11,618 nt of DNA from Streptomyces sp. WM4235. Its GTDB lineage: Bacteria; Actinomycetota; Actinomycetes; Streptomycetales; Streptomycetaceae. Shown in pieces: positions 5,889-11,618 of this stretch. Numbering within the stretch: the first letter of the stretch is position 1; each line of letters begins with the position of its first letter. The stretch spans positions 1 through 11,618 of the forward strand of contig NZ_LGDE01000029.1 of assembly GCF_001279725.1 (NCBI RefSeq). Reading direction: 5' to 3'. The position numbers and the translations under genes are program-made. The notes under the pieces were generated by a model, which worked only from the letters and a program-made list of their open reading frames with translations, was not told the DNA's origin and ran no database searches.

Positions 5889-5910
5889 GGCACCCCCCTC
5901 GGGCGGTGCC
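5889..5910. terminator. Terminator-like inverted repeat between converging genes
   Basis: GGCACC (5889-5894) and GGTGCC (5905-5910) flank a 10-nt loop that can pair further inside (CC/GG). It sits 2 nt beyond the stop of the minus-strand gene at 5913, so it is best placed to end that transcript. Confidence 0.45.
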
Positions 5911-5912
5911 CC

Positions 5913-6518
5913 TCACCAGCGGCCGGGCGGCGGGGCGGTCAACTGATCGGCCAGCCGCGCCAGCCGGTCCCGGAACCGCCGCGAGCCACGCCGGTCCGGC
6001 GGACCGTTCTCCCCGGCCGCCGCGCTGACCAGGTGCTGCACCGTGTCCAGGTCCAGCTCGGCCGCGGCACCCGGCACCGACAGCGCCTCGTGCGCCAACG
6101 TCCCCAGCTCGGGATCCCCACCGTCCAGGGACAGCACGGTCGCCCCGGCCCGCCGCGCGTCGTGCACCCGCTCCAGCAGCCCCGCGCCCGGCTCCTGCGG
6201 AGCCACCACCAGCACCGTGTGCCCGCGCCGGGCCGCCTCCAGCCGGCTCAGCCCCACGGACAGGTGCGGCGGCTCGCCCGGCAGCACGCGGTGTCGCACG
6301 AGCGTCGGCGCCAGCTCCGGCAGCCCCGACCACGCCGCCTCGTCCACCAGGTGCGCGGCCATGTGCCACGGCTCGTACTGCTCCGTACCCACCAGCAGCA
6401 GGCTCCCGCCGGACGGAACCACCGCGCGCCGCAACGAGCCGGCGAAACCCCGGGCGGCACCCGGCCACCGCGTGCCGGCGAGAACCTCGCGCAGCAACGC
6501 CACCCTCACGGCATCCAT
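5913..6518 (-). CDS. Hypothetical protein with a SIS-like segment
   Basis: 201 residues from ATG 6518, chosen because AGG (6530-6528) lies 9 nt upstream; an ATG at 6527 is also possible. I do not recognise a named family. The N-terminal half has a hydrophobic strand, GGSLLLVGTEQYEPWHMAAHL (37-57), like the first strand and following helix of a Rossmann-type fold. The second half, from HTVLVVAPQEPGAG through ARRAGATVLSLDGG to LAHEALSVPG (100-150), has the order of a SIS (sugar isomerase) domain: strand, loop, helix, AG-ATV strand, then a late hydrophobic strand. A basic tail (176-201) follows. No catalytic residues are evident. It is convergent with the SPOR-like gene and divergent from npdG. 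Confidence 0.7.
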   Translation of the reverse strand: MDAVRVALLREVLAGTRWPGAARGFAGSLRRAVVPSGGSLLLVGTEQYEPWHMAAHLVDEAAWSGLPELAPTLVRHRVLPGEPPHLSVGLSRLEAARRGHTVLVVAPQEPGAGLLERVHDARRAGATVLSLDGGDPELGTLAHEALSVPGAAAELDLDTVQHLVSAAAGENGPPDRRGSRRFRDRLARLADQLTAPPPGRW

Positions 6519-6600
6519 GGCGGGCATCCTGCACCACGGAAAGGACGCGCGGGTGCGATACCGGCGGCTCCCGTCCGTTCGACTGACGCGTACTCGGCAG

Positions 6601-6606
6601 TACTCT
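6601..6606 (+). promoter_or_regulatory. -10 hexamer of npdG (leaderless start)
   Basis: TACTCT fits TAnnnT and ends 7 nt before the npdG ATG. No Shine-Dalgarno is present. A weak -35 candidate, TTCGAC (6578-6583), lies at 17-nt spacing. Confidence 0.5.
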
Positions 6607-6613
6607 CGCCCCC

Positions 6614-7318
6614 ATGACTTCCTCAGACAGCACGCAGAAGCCGCCGGCCAAGGACCCCCGGGACCTTCCCGACGTCTCCGGCCTGGTGGTCGGCGTCCTC
6701 GGCGGCACCGGCGACCAGGGCCGCGGCCTCGCCTACCGGTTCGCCCGCGCCGGCCAGAAGGTGATCATCGGCTCGCGCGCCGCGGACCGCGCGCAGACCG
6801 CGGCCGAGGAGCTCGGCCTGGGCGTCGAGGGCGCCGACAACGCCGACTGCGCCCGGCGCAGCGACATCGTGATCATCGCGGTGCCGTGGGAGGGCCACGC
6901 CAAGACCCTCGAAGCACTGCGCGAGGACCTCGCCGGCAAGCTCGTCGTGGACTGCGTCAACCCGCTCGGCTTCGACAAGCAGGGCGCCTACGCCCTCCCG
7001 GTCGAGGAGGGGAGCGCCGCCCAGCAGGCCGCGGCCCTGCTCCCCGACTCCCGGGTCACGGCCGCCTTCCACCACCTCTCCGCGGTGCTGCTCCAGGACG
7101 AGACGGTCGAGGAGATCGACACCGACGTGATGGTCCTCGGCGAGTCCCGCGCCGACACCGACCTCGTCCAGGCCCTCGCCGCCCGCATCCCGGGCATGCG
7201 GGGCGTCTTCGCCGGCCGCCTGCGCAACGCCCACCAGGTCGAGGCCCTGGTCGCGAACCTCATCTCCACCAACCGCCGCTACAAGGCCCACGCGGGCCTG
7301 CGCGTCACGGACGTCTGA
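6614..7318 (+). CDS. npdG: F420-dependent NADPH reductase (F420H2:NADP+ oxidoreductase)
   Basis: 234 residues; moves a hydride between NADPH and the deazaflavin cofactor F420 and so supplies F420H2 for actinomycete redox enzymes. The N-terminal Rossmann motif is VGVLGGTGDQGRGLA (26-40). GSRAADRAQ (53-61) matches the NADP 2'-phosphate-binding region. IIAVPWEGHAKTL and VVDCVNPLGF are further family motifs. The C-terminal half, with AFHHLSAVLL and LRNAHQVEALVANLISTNRRYK, matches the F420-binding part. An N-terminal extension of about 23 polar residues precedes the fold. ATG 6614 has no Shine-Dalgarno and may be leaderless. No F420 biosynthesis gene lies in the window. Confidence 0.93.
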   Translation: MTSSDSTQKPPAKDPRDLPDVSGLVVGVLGGTGDQGRGLAYRFARAGQKVIIGSRAADRAQTAAEELGLGVEGADNADCARRSDIVIIAVPWEGHAKTLEALREDLAGKLVVDCVNPLGFDKQGAYALPVEEGSAAQQAAALLPDSRVTAAFHHLSAVLLQDETVEEIDTDVMVLGESRADTDLVQALAARIPGMRGVFAGRLRNAHQVEALVANLISTNRRYKAHAGLRVTDV

Positions 7319-7362
7319 ACCGACCCGCGCCCCCTCCGCGCCCCGGCCGGCGCGGCCGACCC

Positions 7363-7378
7363 CGAGCGGCACCGCTCG
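7363..7378. terminator. Bidirectional hairpin between npdG and the TerD fusion
   Basis: CGAGCGG (7363-7369) and CCGCTCG (7372-7378) form a perfect inverted repeat with a 2-nt centre, in practice a 6-bp stem with a 4-nt loop. It lies in the 65-bp gap between two convergent genes. Confidence 0.55.
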
Positions 7379-7383
7379 TACGG

Positions 7384-9519
7384 TCAGCCGCGCCGGCCGG
7401 CCCGCACGTCCAGCGGGCCCAGCCGCGCCACGACGCCCTGGTGGAACCGCGCCACGGCGTCGTCGACGCTGCGGATGAAACCCGACTCCGTGTTGCCCCG
7501 GGTGTTGCCCATCCCCTTGATGAGCGTCAGCCGGAACCCGGACACCGGCGCCCCGTCCCTGGGCAGCAGGTTCCCCGGCTCCGGCCGCAACCGCTCCAGG
7601 GTGCCGCGCGCCCCGCTCCCGCCCTCGACCAGGCTCTCCACATGGAGATCCGCCGGCGCCTCGGCCAACATCCGGACCAGTTTCTTCACCGACACCAGTG
7701 CGGTGGGCCCCTCCGGGGCGGGGACGTCCGTCGAGGTCCGCACCTTGCCCGTCCTCAGATCGGCGGTCACCGCGATGACACCGCTCGTGCCGTCGACCCG
7801 CAACTCCGCCGAGAGCCGGCCGTCCACGCACAGGGTCTCGGCCGCGGCGAGCCGGCGCTCCCGAGGATCGCTGCCCCGCCGGGCCCGCTGCACGGGGAGG
7901 GCCTTTTGGCCCAGTTCTCCGCCCAGGCGCAGGCAGACCTGACGGATCAGCCGTTCCCAGCTCTCCACCACGTCGACGGCCCGCTCGTCGCCCATGTTGA
8001 GGGTCTCGTCCTCGATGCCCTTGCGGACGGGTACCCAGGACGGTCCCATGTTCTGGAATCCGTGACAGCCGGAGTTCTCGTGCCGGAGGTACTCCAGCAG
8101 TTCCTGGAGGAGCCAGGCGTGCGCGGGGTTGCCCACGCCCTCGTGGCGGATCAGGAGCTGGGCCTGGTGGGCCACCTCCGCCCACGACAGGTGCCAGAGG
8201 TCGACCTTGTGCTTGCGACGCCCGTCGATCTTGACGTCGACCACGGGGGCGCCGTCGAGGGCCACGTCGTTGGAGAGCGTGATGACGGCCTCGTAGCCGC
8301 GCCGCGCGGCGATGTCCATGTACGCCTGCACCTGCTCGGCCCGGAGCGGGTTCCCGTTGGTCTTCGTCTCCACGAGCGCGGTCCAGAGCTTGCCGGCGCG
8401 CTCGATCCGGATGACGCCGTCCGGCCGGCGGGGGGCGTCGCCGTGGGGCAACGACACCTCCGTGAAGGTCTGCGTCCGTCCGGCGGGGGCGCCGAAGGCG
8501 GCCGTGAGCCGCCGGCCCAGCTCGGGCACCTGCGTCATGACGGAGAGGAGCACCGAGGTCGCCCGCACCTCCCGCTCCCGGTCGCTCTTGAGGGTGGGGA
8601 CCGGGAAGAGCCGGGCCGGCTGCCAGGAGTCGTTCTCGGCCAGGGACTTCCTGGCCACCCTGGGCAACGTGACCTTCTTCCTGGTCGTCGGGGCGCCCCT
8701 GGTGACGGACCCGTCCCGGCCGCGGGACTGCGCGGGGACGCCGGCGACCGCGGGAGCGTCCTCGGCCGGTCCGGCGTGCGCGGCGGGCTCGATCGGGGCG
8801 GGAGCCGCGCCGGCCGTCGTGGTCACGGGTCCGGCGGGGACCGGGCCCCCGGCGGGCGTCCTCGTCCCCCGCGCCGTTTCCCCCGCCGTGCTCGGGGCCG
8901 GGGCCGGGGCCGGGGCCGTGGCCGTGCTCGGGGTCGTGTCCGGGGCCGTGGGGGAGTCCTCGCCGTCCTCGCCCTCCTCGACGACGGAGATCCCGAACGC
9001 CGTGGCGAGGCCGGCCAGGCCGGTCTCGTACCCCTGCCCCACGGCCCGGAACTTCCACTCCCCGCCCCGCCGGTACAACTCGCCGAAGACGAAGGCGCTC
9101 TCCACGCTCGCGTCGTCGATGGAGAACCCGACCAGTGGCTCACCGGAGCGGTCCGCGACCGTCATCCGCAGGTCGTCGAGGTCCCCGAAGCAGGCGTCAC
9201 CGTACTGGCTCGCCGCCACCACGATCCGCGCGATGTCCGCCGGGACGGCCGTCAGGTCCAGTCCGATGCGGTCCTCGTCGCCGCTGCCGGTCGGTGTCTT
9301 CCCGAGCAACTGGACGCTGCCGTCCTCGGCCGCGGGACGGTTGTAGAAGTAGAAGTCGTCGTCCGAGCGGACCTTGCCGTTCGTGCCGAGCAGGAACACG
9401 GACACGTCGGCGTCGCCGGCGCCCGACGCGCTGGTCCACCCCAGACTCACGACCACGGCCCCGGCGTCCTGGCCGAGGGCGGTCAGACTGACGTTCGCAC
9501 CCTTTGTCATCTCCCGCAT
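7384..9519 (-). CDS. TerD domain fused to a PD-(D/E)xK nuclease-like domain
   Basis: 711 residues. ATG 9519 is chosen because GGGGGAAG lies a few bases upstream and a -10-like TACGGT (9574-9569) falls inside the longer option from 9570; ATG 9510 is also possible. Residues 4-178 are a TerD (tellurium and stress resistance) domain: TKGANVSL, the acidic calcium-site segment RSDDDFYFYN (51-60), then GDEDRIGLDL (80-89). An Ala/Pro/Thr linker spans about 184-280. Residues 316-455 look like a restriction-endonuclease fold: PDG (Asp367), a strand ending in ETK (Glu384, Lys386), AEQVQAY (394-400), then GYEAVITLSN. Residues 456-711 are unassigned, with a helical stretch (464-482) and a basic region (545-557). 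No signal peptide or membrane segment is seen. It may be a stress or defence effector that cuts nucleic acid; that is inference. The nuclease call rests on motif order only. Confidence 0.85.
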   Translation of the reverse strand: MREMTKGANVSLTALGQDAGAVVVSLGWTSASGAGDADVSVFLLGTNGKVRSDDDFYFYNRPAAEDGSVQLLGKTPTGSGDEDRIGLDLTAVPADIARIVVAASQYGDACFGDLDDLRMTVADRSGEPLVGFSIDDASVESAFVFGELYRRGGEWKFRAVGQGYETGLAGLATAFGISVVEEGEDGEDSPTAPDTTPSTATAPAPAPAPSTAGETARGTRTPAGGPVPAGPVTTTAGAAPAPIEPAAHAGPAEDAPAVAGVPAQSRGRDGSVTRGAPTTRKKVTLPRVARKSLAENDSWQPARLFPVPTLKSDREREVRATSVLLSVMTQVPELGRRLTAAFGAPAGRTQTFTEVSLPHGDAPRRPDGVIRIERAGKLWTALVETKTNGNPLRAEQVQAYMDIAARRGYEAVITLSNDVALDGAPVVDVKIDGRRKHKVDLWHLSWAEVAHQAQLLIRHEGVGNPAHAWLLQELLEYLRHENSGCHGFQNMGPSWVPVRKGIEDETLNMGDERAVDVVESWERLIRQVCLRLGGELGQKALPVQRARRGSDPRERRLAAAETLCVDGRLSAELRVDGTSGVIAVTADLRTGKVRTSTDVPAPEGPTALVSVKKLVRMLAEAPADLHVESLVEGGSGARGTLERLRPEPGNLLPRDGAPVSGFRLTLIKGMGNTRGNTESGFIRSVDDAVARFHQGVVARLGPLDVRAGRRG
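8894..8917. repeat. (GGGGCC)4 hexamer repeat in the TerD fusion linker
   Basis: Four exact copies of GGGGCC on the plus strand encode the Ala-Pro alternation of the linker. Imperfect copies follow to about 8950. The tract is slippage-prone, but steps of 6 bp keep the reading frame. Linker length may therefore vary between strains. Confidence 0.8.
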
Positions 9520-9540
9520 GGCTTCCCCCCGGTCGTCCGG

Positions 9541-9560
9541 CTTCGTCCGCTCGGACGGAG
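9541..9560. promoter_or_regulatory. Palindrome in the TerD-fusion leader
   Basis: CTTCGTCCG (9541-9549) and CGGACGGAG (9552-9560) are near-perfect inverted repeats with a 2-nt centre; the core CGTCCG-CT-CGGACG is exact. It lies 22-41 nt upstream of the chosen start (9519) and just downstream of the putative -10. It could be an operator or a leader stem-loop. Confidence 0.4.
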
Positions 9561-9568
9561 CTTCGCGC

Positions 9569-9574
9569 ACCGTA
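9569..9574 (-). promoter_or_regulatory. Putative -10 of the TerD fusion gene
   Basis: TACGGT on the minus strand fits TAnnnT. A poor -35 (CTGAGG) lies 18 nt upstream. It would give a leader of about 43 nt containing the palindrome at 9541-9560. Confidence 0.3.
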
Positions 9575-9714
9575 TCCAGCCGGCGGACCGGCCCTCAGGC
9601 GAAGGGGGAAATGGGCGGGATGTCCCGAGGGGGTGGCGGCGACCGGCGGCGGGACGCGATGGGGGACACTGGAGGAGCCTGACCCCGTTCCGTGTCGCCG
9701 AGGAGCCGTGCCGC

Positions 9715-9900
9715 ATGCCCCGCCTTGCCGTGTTCGCCGTTGTCGTCTGTGCCCTGTCCGTGGCCGCGGCCGTGGTCGCCTTCGTCGAGGGCAGCTTCCT
9801 CGGGATCATCTGGGTGCTGCTGGCCGGGCTGACGTCCAACATGGCCTGGTACTACGTGCGCAAGGCCAAGGCCGACAAGGCCGCCCGCGCGAACGGCTGA
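9715..9900 (+). CDS. Small two-helix membrane protein
   Basis: 61 residues. ATG 9715 has GAGGAG at 9700-9705 with 9 nt spacing. Two hydrophobic helices lie at about 4-23 and 28-47, separated by EGS. The tail (48-61) is Lys/Arg/Ala-rich and should lie in the cytoplasm. I do not recognise a family. The GC-rich codons and strong ribosome binding site support a real gene. A possible -10, GACACT (9665-9670), lies upstream. It diverges from the TerD fusion, so the two could share a control region, and it ends at a strong hairpin. Confidence 0.75.
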   Translation: MPRLAVFAVVVCALSVAAAVVAFVEGSFLGIIWVLLAGLTSNMAWYYVRKAKADKAARANG

Positions 9901-9929
9901 CCGCAGCCGCAGCCGCCGCCGCAGCCGTC

Positions 9930-9959
9930 CCCGGCTCCGGGGGCGTGCCCGGAGCCGGG
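9930..9959. terminator. Strong bidirectional terminator
   Basis: A perfect 12-bp inverted repeat, CCCGGCTCCGGG (9930-9941) and CCCGGAGCCGGG (9948-9959), with loop GGCGTG, lies between the convergent small membrane protein and M50 protease genes. A CCGCAG-type hexamer repeat (9901-9927) precedes it. Confidence 0.85.
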
Positions 9960-9971
9960 CAGGACGACGGT

Positions 9972-10769
9972 TCAGCCCGCCGGGGTGCAGTAGCCGTCCG
10001 CGTCCTGCCAGAAGCGGTAGAGGTCGCGACCGCAGTACGTCTCGAACTCGGACACGCCGAGCGCGTCGAGGATCCCGCTGACCGCGCCGAAGAAGAACGC
10101 GTTGACCTCGGGGATCCACAGCAGCGCGAACACGCCGAGCAGGGCGAACGGCGCCAGCGGCGCCACCTGGCGGCGCACCCCGTGCGACAGCCACGGCTCG
10201 ATGACCCCGTACCCGTCCAGGCCCGGCACCGGCAGGAAGTTCAGGATCGCCGCCGAGACCTGGAGCAACGCCAGGAACGCCAACGCGAAGCGGAACGGCA
10301 TAGGCACCCCGTCGAGGGCGTTCAGCCAGAACGGCGCGGTGCACACGACCGCGAAGGCCACGTTCGTCAGCGGGCCCGCGGCCGAGATCAGACTGTGCTT
10401 CCAACGGCCGCTGATCCGGTCGCGTTCGATGTACACGGCGCCACCGGGCAGACCCAGACCACCGAGGATCACGAAGATCACCGGCAGCACGATGCTGAGC
10501 ATGGCGTGCGTGTACTTCAGCGGGTTCAGGGTCAGGTAGCCCTTGGCGCCGACCGTGATGTCGCCACCGTGCAGGGCGGTCCGGGCGTGCGCGTACTCGT
10601 GCAGGCACAGCGAGACCACCCACGCCGCCGTGACGAACAGGAACACCGCGAGGCCGGTGCTCGTCGAATACCCCGTCCACACGGCCCACCCGGTCACCGC
10701 CATGACGGCGACGATCCCGAGGAAGACGGAACTGATCTGCCGCTCGCCGCGGCTGCCCTGGTGACCCAT
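9972..10769 (-). CDS. Site-2-type M50 membrane metalloprotease
   Basis: 265 residues, predicted multi-pass. Zinc-binding HEYAH (57-61) lies in a hydrophobic helix (about 38-62). The third ligand is probably Asp185 in NFLPVPGLDG (177-186), the usual second family motif. AAGPLTNVAFA (130-140) matches the S2P-like SAGPxxN segment. This is the compact group without PDZ or CBS domains. Members cut transmembrane helices within the membrane, often anti-sigma factors; no substrate is evident here. The C-terminus has two cysteines (C246, C261). ATG 10769 is chosen over 10823 because the residues before it are Arg-rich and a -10-like TAGGTT lies 7 nt upstream, implying a leaderless mRNA. It is divergent from the SARP gene. 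Confidence 0.9.
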   Translation of the reverse strand: MGHQGSRGERQISSVFLGIVAVMAVTGWAVWTGYSTSTGLAVFLFVTAAWVVSLCLHEYAHARTALHGGDITVGAKGYLTLNPLKYTHAMLSIVLPVIFVILGGLGLPGGAVYIERDRISGRWKHSLISAAGPLTNVAFAVVCTAPFWLNALDGVPMPFRFALAFLALLQVSAAILNFLPVPGLDGYGVIEPWLSHGVRRQVAPLAPFALLGVFALLWIPEVNAFFFGAVSGILDALGVSEFETYCGRDLYRFWQDADGYCTPAG

Positions 10770-10776
10770 GCGGCGA

Positions 10777-10782
10777 AACCTA
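10777..10782 (-). promoter_or_regulatory. -10 hexamer of the M50 protease gene (leaderless start)
   Basis: TAGGTT on the minus strand lies 7 nt before ATG 10769, with no Shine-Dalgarno between. The short divergent gap to the SARP gene (61 bp) means both promoters overlap. Confidence 0.45.
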
Positions 10783-10830
10783 TCCCGGGTCCGGCGACGG
10801 GTGTCCCCCGGGTACGGCGACAATGGGCCG

Positions 10831-11618
10831 GTGCGTTACGTGATTCTCGGCACCGCCCAGGCCCTCACCGACGACGGCGACCCCGTCGCCGTGGGCGGGG
10901 CGCGCCTGCGCGCCCTCCTGACCGCCCTCGCCCTGCGGCCGGGCCGCACCGTGCCGGTCGAGCTGCTGGTCGCCGAGGTGTGGGACGGGGACCGGCCGGC
11001 CGACGCGCCGGCCGCGCTCCAGGCCCTGGTGGCGCGGCTGCGCCGGACGATCGGGCACGCCGCCGTGCGCTCCGGTGAGGGCGGCTACCGCCTGGCCGCC
11101 GCCCGCGAGGACGTGGACCTGTACCGCTTCGAACGGCTGGCGCGGGCCGCCGCCACCGAGCGGGACCCGGCCGCCGCCGCGGCCCTGTACGACGACGCCC
11201 TCGCCCTGTGGCGCGGCCCCGCGCTGGCCTCGCTGCCGGATCCGGCCGGGGAGTCCGCGCGCTGGGAGGCCGTACGGGCCGACGCGCGCCGGGGGCGGAT
11301 CGCCGCGGCCCTCGCCCTCGGCGAGGCGGAGCGGATCCTGCCCGAGCTGACCGCGCTGTGCGCGGAACCCCCGCTGGACGAGCCACTGCAAGCCCTGCGG
11401 ATCCGCGCCCTCGACGCGGCGGGACGCCCGGCGGAGGCACTGGCCGCCTACGAGGGACTCCGCCGGGACCTCGCCGACCGCCTGGGCGCCGACCCGGGCC
11501 CGGAACTGCGCGCCCTCCACGCGGCCCTGCTCGCCCCGCCGGAACCCCCGCACGCACCGCGGCCCCCGCACCCGGGAGCAGCCGCCCCGGCCCCCGCCCC
11601 CGAGGCGCGGCCCGGCAC
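10831..11618 (+). CDS. AfsR/SARP-family transcriptional regulator, 3' end outside the window
   Basis: 262 codons are open from GTG 10831 to the window edge without a stop. The N-terminus RYVILGTAQAL, followed by GGARLRALLTALALRPGRTV and ELLVAEVW, is an OmpR-type winged-helix DNA-binding domain (about 1-90), with LQALVARLRR in the recognition-helix position and GGYRL in the wing. DVDLYRFERL (95-104) opens the bacterial transcriptional activation domain, which runs to about 240 (EALAAYEGLRRDLADRLGADPGPELRALH). A Pro/Ala-rich linker follows, so further domains (NB-ARC and TPR, as in AfsR) may lie beyond the window. Such proteins activate secondary-metabolite or global genes. There is no Shine-Dalgarno; GACAAT (10819-10824) ends 6 nt before GTG. 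Whether it is a short SARP or a long AfsR-like form cannot be told. Confidence 0.88.
   Translation, partial: MRYVILGTAQALTDDGDPVAVGGARLRALLTALALRPGRTVPVELLVAEVWDGDRPADAPAALQALVARLRRTIGHAAVRSGEGGYRLAAAREDVDLYRFERLARAAATERDPAAAAALYDDALALWRGPALASLPDPAGESARWEAVRADARRGRIAAALALGEAERILPELTALCAEPPLDEPLQALRIRALDAAGRPAEALAAYEGLRRDLADRLGADPGPELRALHAALLAPPEPPHAPRPPHPGAAAPAPAPEARPG

Noticed and set aside
6043..9900. A 1285-codon open frame on + running from the SIS-like gene through npdG and the TerD fusion
   Set aside because: It is antisense to three well-supported genes or out of frame with them. Its product is a low-complexity Arg/Pro/Gly string typical of GC-rich shadow frames.

Overview
The window looks like chromosomal DNA of a streptomycete or close relative. 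GC is very high, codons end in G or C, start codons include TTG and GTG, and the gene families are typically streptomycete: HtaA haem-binding protein, HmuO-type haem oxygenase, F420-dependent NADPH reductase NpdG, TerD, and an AfsR/SARP regulator. I saw no tRNA, rRNA or CRISPR array.

Layout. Positions 1-58 are an almost pure C tract. A two-domain, probably sortase-anchored HtaA haem-binding protein follows on + (106-1671). A tnpB-only IS200/IS605-type element (IS1341-like, about 1691-3095) sits directly behind its stop codon, with an apparently intact TnpB on the minus strand. It ends exactly at the start codon of a PhzF-like isomerase gene on + (3096-3773). A haem oxygenase on minus (3882-4529) converges on that gene. 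Then come type I methionine aminopeptidase (minus, 4672-5529), a 77-residue SPOR-like protein (+, 5601-5834), a conserved-looking protein with a SIS-like segment (minus, 5913-6518) and npdG (+, 6614-7318). The right third holds a 711-residue TerD/PD-(D/E)xK-nuclease-like fusion (minus, 7384-9519), a 61-residue membrane protein (+, 9715-9900), a site-2-type M50 protease (minus, 9972-10769), and the first 262 codons of an AfsR/SARP regulator (+, from 10831, cut by the window end).

How it works together. The left part reads as an iron and haem acquisition locus. HtaA would capture haem at the cell surface and haem oxygenase would open the ring in the cytoplasm to release iron. The haem oxygenase promoter carries an 18-bp palindromic DtxR/IdeR/DmdR-type iron box between its -35 and -10, so it should be repressed when iron is plentiful. 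Removing the insertion element would put phzF about 20 nt behind htaA, so the two may once have been one operon. The rest is a mixture of housekeeping and stress genes with no shared pathway that I can see. Several genes (map, npdG, the M50 protease, possibly tnpB and the SARP gene) have a -10-like hexamer only 6-7 nt before the start codon and no Shine-Dalgarno, suggesting leaderless mRNAs.

The most novel candidate is the TerD-nuclease fusion. The most informative regulatory region is 4556-4619, which combines an iron box, a promoter and a terminator-like hairpin.
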